Of a stretch of DNA of 64,000 bases, positions 1 to 8,617 are shown piece by piece. The notes below the pieces were generated by a model. The model was not told where the DNA came from, made no database searches, and saw nothing but the letters and a program-made list of their open reading frames with translations. The DNA comes from IIICB1 sp035968095 (GTDB lineage Bacteria > Cyanobacteriota > Cyanobacteriia > Cyanobacteriales > SIO1D9), in contig JAWQFW010000001.1 of assembly GCA_035968095.1 (NCBI GenBank), positions 1 to 64,000 on the forward strand, written 5' to 3'. Positions within the stretch are counted from its first letter, which is position 1. Each line of letters starts with the position of its first letter. Both the position numbers and the translations under genes were made by a program.

Positions 1-19
1 CATCATTATATTTATTAAA

Positions 20-2689
20 TCAAGCCGCGATCGCGCCATTAATTTCCTCAATCAACCCATCCAGCGTTCCCTTAAACACCTTTCTCGCCTTCCCTAAGCC
101 GCCATATCGCTCGAAAATGGGTGCATACTCAAAATCATCTAATTCAAGGGTTAGATTTTGAATTAAATGCTCGCGGATATAACCCAACCATTTTAACTGT
201 TCCTCATCAAAGGTTTTTCCTGCCATAACCTTCGCCAAAGCGCGATTCACTCGTTCTTCCCCTGTATAGATTGGCTCATCTTGTTGCGCCGCGTGTTTCA
301 CCATCGAGATAATATCCACCAGCGCCTTATTATGGATCAACTCATGCGCTCGTTGTAACTCTCGCTCTTGAAACTGATGGCGTTTGAGGGTATCCCGCAA
401 TGCCTCTAGTATCTCAGGATTCCAATTCTGGGGACGTTCCCGCAAAATCTGAATCGCCTCAATCTCGGCGGCATTCTCTTGGATAAAGCGATAAAAGCTA
501 TCGAGGTAATCTTCTGGCTTCTTCCCCTGAATCACAACTTCAGAATTTACTTGGTCTTCTTGCTCGTAAGCCACCCAGAAATCCCGCTTGGCTCTGGGGT
601 AGTTCTCTAACAAATCCTGAAACCCAGGATTTTGCAATAAGTTCAATGTTTCCCCAAAATTCTGCTCAAGCTGTTGGGGGAGCGATCTCGCAAAACCACT
701 CACATCCCCATAAGGAATATAATCAGCAAACCTCTGTTGCGCCTCTCCACTCATCCCTCGATGAATTCGATGTAACCGCTTCGCTAATGTTTTAACGCTG
801 GCCGCCCGATCCTGATTCTGGACAATGCGCTCGATGACTCGTTTCACTGGAACGGTTTGCTTGCGGGGTGGCTCAATCTTAAAATCTGTCGTTTCTGCAA
901 AATACTCAACTAATGACCCCCCAAAGCAATCGAAGATTTTGAAATGGGTTTTGTTGATATCATCACAGCGACGAGTTCCCCGTCCCAACATCTGCACCCA
1001 GAGAATCCGCGACTTCACTGGGCGCATGAAGACCACAAACTCCAAGCTAGGAATATCAACCCCGGTGGTCAACATATCTACCGTGACAACCACCTTGGGA
1101 AGTTGGCGATTTCTGAACTCTCGCACCTTTTGTAACGGTCGATCTACCTTTCCCGTAATCTTGGCAACAAAATCGTCTCCCTCCTCAAAAACCTCACGGC
1201 AAATCCTAACGATTTGATCGGCGTGGGACACATGATCGAGGTCGTGAAGGGCAAAAATCAGAATGCGCGGAAACCGCCCTGTTTCCTCCTTATGTTTTTG
1301 AGCGTACTTTGCAACCTCCCGCATAATCTTGTAATTACTGTCGGGAACGGTAATTTTTTGCTCAATATCAGTGGTAGAAAACTCCCGTTCATCTTCCAAA
1401 GTATCGTACTCCTCAACCCCGGTTTCTCGGTCTATTCGACCGATTTGCTCTCCTTCCTTGAGAAATGTCCCCTCAATCCGAATCTCAGAGTGAATATTAA
1501 CTTGCTCGTAATCAACAAGGAAACCATCACTAATTGCCTGTTCAGTGGTGTAGCGATAAACCACCTCTTTGAATAAAGACACCGTATGGACGGCGGGAGT
1601 CGCCGTTAAGCCAATCTTAATGGCATCAAAGTAGTCAATCACTTTCCGCCATGACCCTACTTCACTGGCGGTATAGCCTCGGTGACATTCATCCGCAATA
1701 ATCAAATCAAAAGCGTGAATGGGAATATTGAGTTGTTCTGCATCATCTTCCTCAATCTTCTCCTTCTCTGCCACAGCCTTTGTTTCTAGACCAAAGAGGT
1801 TAATCTTCATGCGTTGGATGGTAGAGACATAGACAAAGGTATGCTTACTCTGGGGACGGGTTAAATACTCATTGGGAAGGACTTGAGGATTGAACGCTTC
1901 GCTTTCGTCGAAGTCTTCTTTTTTAAAGCGTTGGTTGTACACATCATATTCTTGGGTAAATTTGTTGCCTCTAGGGGTTTCAAAAGAAGCAAACTCCCGC
2001 ACCGCTTGAGCGGCTAACGTCCGGCGATCTACTAAAAATAAAATACGTTTGGCGATTTTGGATTCTAAGAACCGATACACTTGGGACACGGTGCAAAATG
2101 TTTTACCTGTTCCGGTCGCCATTGCTACTAATAACTCTCGTTTCCCCTTAAGAATGGCTGCTTCTGTAGCTGCGATCGCCTCCTCTTGATAGGGACGGAG
2201 TTTAGAATTATTTGAAACAGGATTATCTTGTAGCCATTGTCGGCTGGAGGAGCGATCTTGCCTAAAAAACTCCGCTAAAGCGTCGGGAGTATGAAAGTTA
2301 GTGATTTGACGAGAGATATTCTTCTGCTCCCGCACATCAAGGAAGTAGACCAGTTCCCCATTACTTGAATATAAAAAAGGAACGCGATAGTCACGCCAGT
2401 TTCCGACTCCTGCAAACACTCCCTTAGCATATCGCTTCGACTGGTCTAAGACTTCCTGAGTCCCCGTCGAAAGCTTTTTAGCTTCAATAATTCCTAATAA
2501 CTGCCCGTTCACAAATAACCCATAATCAGCCGGGCCATTTGCCGTTGGATATTCTTCAACCGCGTGGTGTTGAAGTAGAGATGTATCGAGGGATTGGCGA
2601 TAAGGAATAATGATCCAAGGTGGATTGAGAGATTCCAGCTTTTTGTCGATGCGATCGCGCCTTGTCTTTTTCTCTGATTCTTTACTCAT
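20..2689 (-). CDS. hsdR: Type I restriction endonuclease subunit R (HsdR-type helicase-nuclease)
   Basis: An 889-residue motor and nuclease subunit that translocates and cuts DNA lacking host methylation, normally in a complex with HsdM and HsdS. The N-terminal 80 residues hold a PD-(D/E)XK-like nuclease core (ADYGLFVNGQ followed by GIIEAKK). Next comes a superfamily 2 helicase with Walker A MATGTGKT, a DECH box (ADECHRG) and a TTGVDIP...GRGTR motif VI region. The C-terminal 250 residues resemble the EcoEI-type R-subunit tail. The length is normal for the short HsdR class. No hsdM or hsdS lies to its right, so the partners would have to lie left of the window or be absent. Position inside the CAST suggests defence cargo. 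The start ATG at 2689 is supported by the full N-terminal domain. Confidence 0.88.
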   Translation of the reverse strand: MSKESEKKTRRDRIDKKLESLNPPWIIIPYRQSLDTSLLQHHAVEEYPTANGPADYGLFVNGQLLGIIEAKKLSTGTQEVLDQSKRYAKGVFAGVGNWRDYRVPFLYSSNGELVYFLDVREQKNISRQITNFHTPDALAEFFRQDRSSSRQWLQDNPVSNNSKLRPYQEEAIAATEAAILKGKRELLVAMATGTGKTFCTVSQVYRFLESKIAKRILFLVDRRTLAAQAVREFASFETPRGNKFTQEYDVYNQRFKKEDFDESEAFNPQVLPNEYLTRPQSKHTFVYVSTIQRMKINLFGLETKAVAEKEKIEEDDAEQLNIPIHAFDLIIADECHRGYTASEVGSWRKVIDYFDAIKIGLTATPAVHTVSLFKEVVYRYTTEQAISDGFLVDYEQVNIHSEIRIEGTFLKEGEQIGRIDRETGVEEYDTLEDEREFSTTDIEQKITVPDSNYKIMREVAKYAQKHKEETGRFPRILIFALHDLDHVSHADQIVRICREVFEEGDDFVAKITGKVDRPLQKVREFRNRQLPKVVVTVDMLTTGVDIPSLEFVVFMRPVKSRILWVQMLGRGTRRCDDINKTHFKIFDCFGGSLVEYFAETTDFKIEPPRKQTVPVKRVIERIVQNQDRAASVKTLAKRLHRIHRGMSGEAQQRFADYIPYGDVSGFARSLPQQLEQNFGETLNLLQNPGFQDLLENYPRAKRDFWVAYEQEDQVNSEVVIQGKKPEDYLDSFYRFIQENAAEIEAIQILRERPQNWNPEILEALRDTLKRHQFQERELQRAHELIHNKALVDIISMVKHAAQQDEPIYTGEERVNRALAKVMAGKTFDEEQLKWLGYIREHLIQNLTLELDDFEYAPIFERYGGLGKARKVFKGTLDGLIEEINGAIAA

Positions 2690-2807
2690 GGATCAAACGT
2701 TAGCTGAGACATCTTTATCCATCAGCTTATTTTCTACTCCTCCCCTTATCTTCTCACAGTCAAACGGGGTTTGGCAGAGTACCAGTCAGACCTAAGTAAC
2801 AACAGTT

Positions 2808-3242
2808 TTACAAGGCTTGTTGTCGTTTAGCCATTTTTGCGAACTGTAAAGAACAACGAACACACTTACCTTCAGCCCACAGAGACGGAATAGGAAAAGG
2901 AGTCCCGCAATTCGTACATTTTGACAGAAGCTTCACTTTGTGGCGATCGCATCCTCTGTTATTTTTATCTTGCCACTCAATCCGATGAACAGGATGCTCT
3001 TGATAACAAGCAGCACAAAGCATAATCGGCTTCGGCTGAGTCACCATGCTCTGCGATGGTAACATTTCCCGCAATCGTTCAACCCGAACCATTGTCACTT
3101 TTGATAATTTCTCCAGTTCCTCCTGACTCGGAAAAGGGTTGAAATAAAAATTTTCCCATCGGACTAACACAGCCCCCAAACCTGCCACTTGTCCTAAGCC
3201 ACTTGCAGCCGAAAAACGATTTCCCTTAGCCTGTCGGAATCT
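2808..3242 (-). pseudogene. tniQ: TniQ of type V-K CAST type, 5'-truncated
   Basis: From GTG at 3188 the frame encodes 126 residues. The similarity continues upstream to 3242, where an in-frame TGA stops it. The visible sequence reads FRQAKGNRFSAASGLG, then VRWENFYFNPFPSQEEL, a LREMLP segment, then zinc-binding pairs (LCAACYQEHPVHRIEW, CDRH, CTNC, CVRC) and ends AKMAKRQQAL. From memory of the family this is the layout of the short TniQ (about 165-170 residues) of Cas12k-type V-K transposons, not of the long TnsD/TniQ of I-B elements. About 25 N-terminal residues are missing. The break lies 60 bp from the first CRISPR repeat. No cas12k is near. It may be a decayed relic, or a short GTG-started protein may still be made. 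Confidence 0.75.
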
Positions 3243-3301
3243 TCATTTGTGAATGTACAGGATCACCCCTCAAAGAAGCAAACTCCTTTGTCACCAAATA
3301 T

Positions 3302-4055
3302 CTGAGTAACGCCTTACGACATCAAGCAATGGATCACCTCAGTTTGGCGATCGCCATTTTTTCTATTGGAGACTGAGTAACGCCTTACGACATCAAGCAA
3401 TGGATCACGGTTTTGATAATCATCTCTATTTCTCCCGAATCTTTCTGAGTAACGCCTTACGACATCAAGCAATGGATCACAAGAGTTGAAAGCCATTATT
3501 TGCATCACCCTCTAACCTGAGTAACGCCTTACGACATCAAGCAATGGATCACGGCTAAAAGTAAGTCTAGTTGAACCTCTTAAGCCTTCTGAGTAACGCC
3601 TTACGACATCAAGCAATGGATCACGTAGTGAATCTCGAAGATTTGGGAAAAATCTCCACCTGAGTAACGCCTTACGACATCAAGCAATGGATCACTTGTC
3701 TTTGATGACCCCGATTTTGGCAGTCATCCATCCTGAGTAACGCCTTACGACATCAAGCAATGGATCACTGTGCGACTCCAGCTTTGAGAAATCGATTAAT
3801 CCCCCTGAGTAACGCCTTACGACATCAAGCAATGGATCACCTGGGCAGACTTCTAGAAATTTGCTTACAACTTCTGCTGAGTAACGCCTTACGACATCAA
3901 GCAATGGATCACCTGTTGCTCAATCGTTCGCGCCCCAAGCCCTGGATACTGAGTAACGCCTTACGACATCAAGCAATGGATCACAATGTTGTGGGGAATG
4001 CGATCGTCCCATCTCTACGCTGAGTAACGCCTTACGACATCAAGCAATGGATCAC
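3302..4055 (-). CRISPR. CRISPR array 1 (I-B CAST): 11 repeats of 36 bp, 10 spacers
   Basis: Identical 36-bp repeats start at 3302, 3373, 3445, 3517, 3589, 3660, 3733, 3805, 3877, 3949 and 4020. On the plus strand each begins CTGAGTAACG and ends AATGGATCAC. Spacers are 35-37 bp. In the likely crRNA sense (minus strand, running away from cas5) the repeat begins GTGATCCATT and ends GCGTTACTCAG. I saw no degenerate repeat at either end. The array follows cas5 at about 240 bp. It should supply guides to the Cas5-6-7-8 complex encoded beside it. I did not find a spacer that matches sequence in this window by eye. Confidence 0.97.
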
Positions 4056-4297
4056 AGCGTCAGCTAAAAGCCTTATCTGGGCTATGCTCACAGACAATTT
4101 TACAAGCACCTCTGTCAGCTAACTCAAAAACATACCAGAAAGTTTAATATTTGTCTTGTTCAAAGTCCTAAAAGCCTGACTCTACAGCACTTGCAAGTAC
4201 CTGTTTCATCTCTAAAAATTTTCAACCTCTTACTGTATAAGCCTTACAGTCAATTTTAACTGTTTAACATTTTCAACATCCAGAAATTCTTGCAAAA
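4056..4297 (-). promoter_or_regulatory. AT-rich leader between cas5 and array 1
   Basis: This 242-bp stretch separates the cas5 stop from the last repeat and contains no plausible gene. It is AT-rich and holds many T/A tracts, as expected of a CRISPR leader and array promoter reading toward lower coordinates. The exact promoter cannot be fixed by eye. Confidence 0.55.
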
Positions 4298-4927
4298 TTA
4301 ATCTTGAATGGTTGTCCATGCTAAGTCAGGTGGAGATGAACAGGGAATAGCCTCTAATCGATATCTTAACCAGTGTGTCCCTTTGAACCCAAAATGATCT
4401 ACCCAATAAGGTAAGGTAATCCAACCATTATCGTCTTGTATTAACCATTGTCTTGATTTAACAGAGAAGTCATCAGGAACTAACTTAATAATATTAACTA
4501 AATTATCACTTTCTCCTAAATATAATACTCCCCATCGATTTCCAGATTCAGGATTTAATAATGCTTGTTCTAGTCTTTCTTGTAAACTGAAATTAGTTTT
4601 ATTATTTGCTGATTTTACCCAGACAATAAAGCGAATATCTGTTAATATTTCTTGGTAATCTGGACGTTTGTTTCCAAGATGTTCTTCTTGCTTAAATTTA
4701 AAGCGATGTAAGGTTCTCAATGTTTTCGATTTTTCAGGTTGAGACAGCATAGCAATGGCTAACTGAACCCCAGTATGCTTTTGCATATCCATTTCACCTA
4801 CTAAAGAGAGCAACAGTCCATAAACCGTTGAATGAGGGGGATAAGGATAAGTTTTACCATATTCTCTCGCATGAGATTGGCGGAAAGTGGTAACAGGAAC
4901 ATCAATATAAATCGCTATTGATTTCAT
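4298..4927 (-). CDS. cas5: Cas5 of type I-B CAST Cascade
   Basis: A 209-residue Cas5 subunit that caps the 5' handle of the crRNA. The N-terminus shows the RAMP-type start (SIAIYIDVPVTTFRQ) followed by HSTVYGLLLSLVG, the glycine-rich stretch typical of Cas5. The C-terminus (YWVDHFGFKGTHWLRYRLE) matches the Myxococcus-like I-B branch (Cmx5/DevS). It is last in the cas6-cas8-cas7-cas5 operon, 2 bp after the cas7 stop, so translation is probably coupled. No Cas3 gene follows, which fits a transposition-dedicated complex without nuclease. Confidence 0.88.
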   Translation of the reverse strand: MKSIAIYIDVPVTTFRQSHAREYGKTYPYPPHSTVYGLLLSLVGEMDMQKHTGVQLAIAMLSQPEKSKTLRTLHRFKFKQEEHLGNKRPDYQEILTDIRFIVWVKSANNKTNFSLQERLEQALLNPESGNRWGVLYLGESDNLVNIIKLVPDDFSVKSRQWLIQDDNGWITLPYWVDHFGFKGTHWLRYRLEAIPCSSPPDLAWTTIQD

Positions 4928-4929
4928 TA

Positions 4930-5802
4930 TTATTCTGCTTTATCAAGTAATTTTAAATCTTTAGTAATAACTTGCTTGATATCTTCTGCCGTAGCTTTAA
5001 TTCCTCTAAAAATATGAGCTTGTTCAAGATTTAATCGTTTGGTAATTTCTCCGCCAATCCATAATTCTTCAGGCTTAATATCTTCTGCTTCTACTTGTTC
5101 AATTAATTTAGGTACAATAACTTGTTGATTCTCATCTTGTTCAAAGCAATAGAGAAAGCGAGGACAATTATCACTTGTCCAACGTAAAATCATACTTTCA
5201 GGAGAAAAGTCGAATAAGGAATCATTAATATGTCCACCAACTTGACTTAAAGAGATAAAAGCATTAATGACATTTAAAATACGAGATGGATTAATAAGAT
5301 GTTTTGAATCTAAGGCAAAACAATATTGATAACAGGTATTATGAACATTAGTGCTATGAATAGAAAGTTTGTCCTTTTTTCCACTATTATAATAGTTAAA
5401 CGTCGTGCCATCATAGGGAGTTAAGGAAATAGCGCGATTAGTGCCTAATGCCCCCTGACGAGCGTTACTGGTTCCTTTTTGATTATTCTTTCCTGCTTCT
5501 GTTACCATAAATCCCATAACATCATCGTCAATATATTCTTGGGGATTATGTTGTTTACTTTGGGGAATACGAGTTCTTTGAATATTATCCCATTTTTCAT
5601 AAACTTGTTGTTCTTGTTCTTGAAATTGGTAACGAATTTTCCAACGAATACTAAAGGGAGAAATGGTGGTATGGGGATCATTATGCCAGAGAATTTGTTG
5701 AATGAGTTGTTCATTTCCATCATTTTCTCCTCGGTTTAAGGAAGCAGGTGCATAACGAGTCAATAAGTTACCAAATAAGTATCGCATGGTGATAGTTTCC
5801 AA
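4930..5802 (-). CDS. cas7: Cas7 backbone subunit of type I-B CAST Cascade (Cst2/DevR family)
   Basis: A 290-residue RAMP protein that polymerises along the crRNA spacer. The N-terminus (MRYLFGNLLTRYAPASLNRGENDGN) and the middle motif (TNRAISLTPYDGTTFNYY) fit the Cas7/Cst2/DevR group. ALDSKHLINPSRILNVINAF and VGGHINDSLFDFSPESM follow in the expected order. Translation may start at the Met at 5802 or at the Met five codons later (5787). It lies 4 bp after the cas8 stop and 2 bp before cas5. The gene is the most AT-rich of its operon, like cas8. Confidence 0.88.
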   Translation of the reverse strand: METITMRYLFGNLLTRYAPASLNRGENDGNEQLIQQILWHNDPHTTISPFSIRWKIRYQFQEQEQQVYEKWDNIQRTRIPQSKQHNPQEYIDDDVMGFMVTEAGKNNQKGTSNARQGALGTNRAISLTPYDGTTFNYYNSGKKDKLSIHSTNVHNTCYQYCFALDSKHLINPSRILNVINAFISLSQVGGHINDSLFDFSPESMILRWTSDNCPRFLYCFEQDENQQVIVPKLIEQVEAEDIKPEELWIGGEITKRLNLEQAHIFRGIKATAEDIKQVITKDLKLLDKAE

Positions 5803-5806
5803 TTAA

Positions 5807-7510
5807 TTATAAAATTATAAAGGCTAATTTATACAACTCATCATCTATCAGCAAAGGGAAGATAAAAAAGACTAATGCTTCTTTATTCATTCTTGCTTGG
5901 GTGGGATAGCTGGATAAGGCAATTAAAGCAATATCTCTGGCTTCTTTCCAGTCTATTTTTCCTGTTAAAATAGGTAAGACTAATTTACGGTTTTCATTAA
6001 GGGTAGAAAGATTCCCTACTTTTGAAAGTAATTTAGCCATAAGATGTCGAAAAGTTTCCTCTTTATAGCAGTCTAATAGTTTCGATTTAAGGCGTTCATT
6101 TTCTCTGTCAATCTTTTTGGGTGCTGAATCGGGATTATCTTGATACATTTGAGCATAAATAACTTTTAAGGCTTCATGTATTACGTCAATAAAAGCATCA
6201 TGAGATTTGGTAATTTCATCAATATTTTTAATCATAGTGAATAATCCTTTTTGATTGTAATTGAGTTGCTGTTTAATTTCACCAGAGGAGTCTTTTTGTT
6301 TTAAGATTAACCATAAATTTCGCCAAATCGATTGTTTTTTAAGAATATTTTCAGCTATTATTCCCCTAATTAAGTTTAGTCTAATGAGAAAGTTTACTTC
6401 GGTTGGTATGAGTTGATTAGGTTGAAGATGACGTTGAGCAAGTTGATAGGTTTGTAGAGTTTTTGAGGTGATATAAAAGTCTTGAATATCGACAGGATTT
6501 CTAAGTTGAGAGGTTTTCATTAATTTATCATAGAGAATAACTTGGCATCTTTGAGAGGAAAAGTTACGCTGATTTTCATTGATATAATAGTTTAAACCAG
6601 CTTCGGCTAAACTGGAAACATACAAATCTCGATAATGGGTATCATTTAAACGCCAGCGTATTTGTGCTGATTTTTCTAAGTTAATGGGGTCAGGAATGAC
6701 AAGTAAGTATTTAATAGGATGGTTTTTCTTGGATTTTAGTTGCTCATTGATTCCTTTTGATAAAATCAAATAATGACAGGCTACAGGTAAAAAGAGTAAT
6801 GCAAACGCATATTTAGGACGTTCTTTACATTGATTAAATTTTCTGATTAATTCATGTCGAATGATAGCCCCCGGATATAACCAACTGACGATTGGGATAT
6901 AATCTTTGATTAATTGATGGGTTTTAGAATGACATAATTGTTGGCTAAAGTCTTGATGAATATAATTTGATAATCCTTTATAGTTAAGGGTACAGTTAAC
7001 TTTATCTTCTGTCAGGTTTACGGATTTAATCGCATCTAATTTTCCTTTGGCTAAGACATAAAATTGTAGGGGAATAGGGCTTTTGATGAGTAAGTTTAAG
7101 AGATAATGAGGAGCAGTTTTCTTGAGAGTAATTCCATAGACTTTGTATTGGCGAGTGATGGGAGTTACAAATTGATTGTGTTGTAGCAGAGTGGCGGTTA
7201 GGGCTTGATGTAGGTGTATTTTATTGATTAAGGGCATAGATTGAGGTTTTAATCCGATTAAGGTAATTAAGCCTCTCTTATCTATTTGAAAGGCTTGTTT
7301 AAGTAACCAATCTAAGACTTCCTCATCTTGTCCAGTCCAATCGAGACTAACACTATGAGGGGTTAATTTCCATGATAATTCTCCTAAACGTTGGGAATGG
7401 TTAGGAAATTGTTGTTCTAGCTGTTTCAGGGTCATCCATAAGCCTAATATCCCTGCGCGATGAATGAGGGTGGTATCAGATGCGTTGAGACTCAGATGAA
7501 GTTTGGACAT
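5807..7510 (-). CDS. cas8: Cas8 large subunit of type I-B CAST Cascade (Cmx8-like)
   Basis: A 567-residue protein in the position of the large subunit, which recognises the PAM and starts R-loop formation. Large subunits diverge strongly, so the call leans on gene order, size and the N-terminal segment SLNASDTTLIHRAGILGLWMTL, which is like Myxococcus-type Cmx8/Cas8a1 proteins. The N-terminal 35 bp overlap the 3' end of cas6. No HD or helicase motif is present, so the complex cannot cut DNA by itself through this subunit. In I-B CASTs Cas8 is one of the faces near TniQ. Confidence 0.78.
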   Translation of the reverse strand: MSKLHLSLNASDTTLIHRAGILGLWMTLKQLEQQFPNHSQRLGELSWKLTPHSVSLDWTGQDEEVLDWLLKQAFQIDKRGLITLIGLKPQSMPLINKIHLHQALTATLLQHNQFVTPITRQYKVYGITLKKTAPHYLLNLLIKSPIPLQFYVLAKGKLDAIKSVNLTEDKVNCTLNYKGLSNYIHQDFSQQLCHSKTHQLIKDYIPIVSWLYPGAIIRHELIRKFNQCKERPKYAFALLFLPVACHYLILSKGINEQLKSKKNHPIKYLLVIPDPINLEKSAQIRWRLNDTHYRDLYVSSLAEAGLNYYINENQRNFSSQRCQVILYDKLMKTSQLRNPVDIQDFYITSKTLQTYQLAQRHLQPNQLIPTEVNFLIRLNLIRGIIAENILKKQSIWRNLWLILKQKDSSGEIKQQLNYNQKGLFTMIKNIDEITKSHDAFIDVIHEALKVIYAQMYQDNPDSAPKKIDRENERLKSKLLDCYKEETFRHLMAKLLSKVGNLSTLNENRKLVLPILTGKIDWKEARDIALIALSSYPTQARMNKEALVFFIFPLLIDDELYKLAFIIL

Positions 7511-8135
7511 TTTTCTTCATAGGAACAAAAACACCGCATCCCATCTTGTGTTTTCCGCCAATTCCTTTTTCTTGGAGGGAGATAGCGTCTTGTTCGTTTA
7601 AATCGCTGATTTTGACTCCGTAACCAACAAGGGTTTTGCCTTTAATCTTGATTATACGACGAATGGGTTCACCTTCGGGTCGGGTGGTGAGGGTTAAGGT
7701 GGCGGTTACGTTACGCTGGTTAAGTTGGCGTTGTGCTGCTTCAAAAAAGGTTTGGGGGTCATCAAATCCCTTTATAACAACGAGACGGGAATAGAGGTGA
7801 GGATGTGGTGTGATGAATTGAGATTCTGGTAAACCAAGGCGGATTTTATGTTCATTAAGGATGAGGGTTTTTCCTGCAAGTCGGTAGATGAGGGGAACTT
7901 GATTGATGGGAAGACGAAGACAGAGATGAGAGTCTTCGGTGAGGTGGAGAAGGTGGGGAAATTCGGGTTTTCCTGTAATGGGATGAATGTTGAGGGTGTC
8001 TAGGTCATGAATTATGGGAAATTGGTGACAAATAGCTGCATAGAGGGGATATCCGTGATTAAAGGGGATTATGTTACCAGAAATGGAGAATTTTAGGTCA
8101 ACGTAGGGGTTAGGAAGGGAATCATTAGCAAGCAT
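7476..8135 (-). CDS. cas6: Cas6 crRNA-processing endoribonuclease (I-B, Cmx6-like)
   Basis: A 219-residue RAMP ribonuclease that cleaves the pre-crRNA in the repeat and stays on the 3' hairpin. The N-terminus VDLKFSISGNIIPFNHGYPLYAAIC contains a histidine in the usual region, and the C-terminal glycine-rich loop GIGGKHKMGCGVFVP is the Cas6 signature. It is first in the cas operon and overlaps cas8 by 35 bp. It is the only cas6 in the window, so the type III arrays at 27984-46501 lack a linked processing enzyme. Confidence 0.87.
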   Translation of the reverse strand: MLANDSLPNPYVDLKFSISGNIIPFNHGYPLYAAICHQFPIIHDLDTLNIHPITGKPEFPHLLHLTEDSHLCLRLPINQVPLIYRLAGKTLILNEHKIRLGLPESQFITPHPHLYSRLVVIKGFDDPQTFFEAAQRQLNQRNVTATLTLTTRPEGEPIRRIIKIKGKTLVGYGVKISDLNEQDAISLQEKGIGGKHKMGCGVFVPMKKNVQTSSESQRI

Positions 8136-8320
8136 GGGAAATGCTGATGTATGATAATTTTTAATGGTAGTTTTAAGGTTTGATGGTGAGGTGAGTTTCT
8201 TTAGTTTATTTTTAGATTTTAGTTAAATGTATTTGAACCCTAATGCGATAATTTCTCTTAATAAACTCATCAATTATCTCTTAATTCCTTTAGCTCAGGA
8301 AGGATTTGTTGAGATAGTAC

Positions 8321-8370
8321 GCCTAACGGACTAGCTCAACCGCATCCGCTTCGCACCTCGGTTAGCTCTT
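8321..8370. repeat. attC-like hairpin relic
   Basis: GCCTAAC at 8321-8327 matches the 5' R box of integron attC sites (RYYYAAC). It is followed by the arms AGCT-C-AACCG (8333-8342) and CGGTTAGCT (8359-8367). These arms pair perfectly except for one bulged C, as in attC sites with one extrahelical base. The loop contains CCGCTTCGC. The 3' R box (GTTRRRY form) that should close the site is missing, so this is at best a partial site. Confidence 0.35.
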
Positions 8371-8503
8371 TTCGCTGCATTCGGTGTCGGTTGCAGCGAA
8401 GTGTTGTTGTAGCTGGTTACAATCTTAGTATTCCCAACCATTAACATTTTATACCAGCCAGAACAATAGTCATATTATCCAGAAACATTCTGAATATCAC
8501 CCG

Positions 8504-8605
8504 ATGGAAAAACCCCCTAAAAAGCTCCTTGAACAAATCCGTGATGTCATTCGTCTGAAACATTACTCTTACAAAACTGAAAAAAGTTACATTAAGCAGT
8601 GGTAA
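8504..8605 (+). pseudogene. N-terminal remnant of integron-integrase-like tyrosine recombinase
   Basis: An ATG-started frame of 33 codons ends in TAA. It reads MEKPPKKLLEQIRDVIRL and then KHYSYKTEKSYIKQW. This is the start of the SAM-like core-binding domain of IntI/Xer-type integrases, where the family has L(L/D)Q(V/I)R(D/E) and HYS.RTE.(A/S)Y..W. The catalytic domain is entirely missing, because tniQ begins 12 bp later on the opposite strand. It is a dead fragment. Confidence 0.65.
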
Positions 8606-8617
8606 AGTCCCCTTTTT

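Larger units (their letters stand above)
8136..8617. other. Intergenic region between cas6 and tniQ, with integron-like relics
   Basis: This 480-bp stretch breaks the otherwise tight minus-strand operon. It holds an attC-like hairpin at 8321-8370 and a plus-strand fragment of a tyrosine recombinase at 8504-8605. The rest is AT-rich and gives no supported gene. A promoter for the cas operon is expected here but cannot be pinned down. Confidence 0.6.

Noticed and set aside
2815..2830. CTTGT followed by TGTCG as a possible CAST left end with target duplication
   Set aside because: It lies inside the 3' end of the TniQ relic and lacks the TGTAGGAGG terminus and the 20-bp-spaced repeats.
3302..4055. 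Open frames with DPLLDVVRRYS repeats
   Set aside because: They are translations of array 1 repeats.
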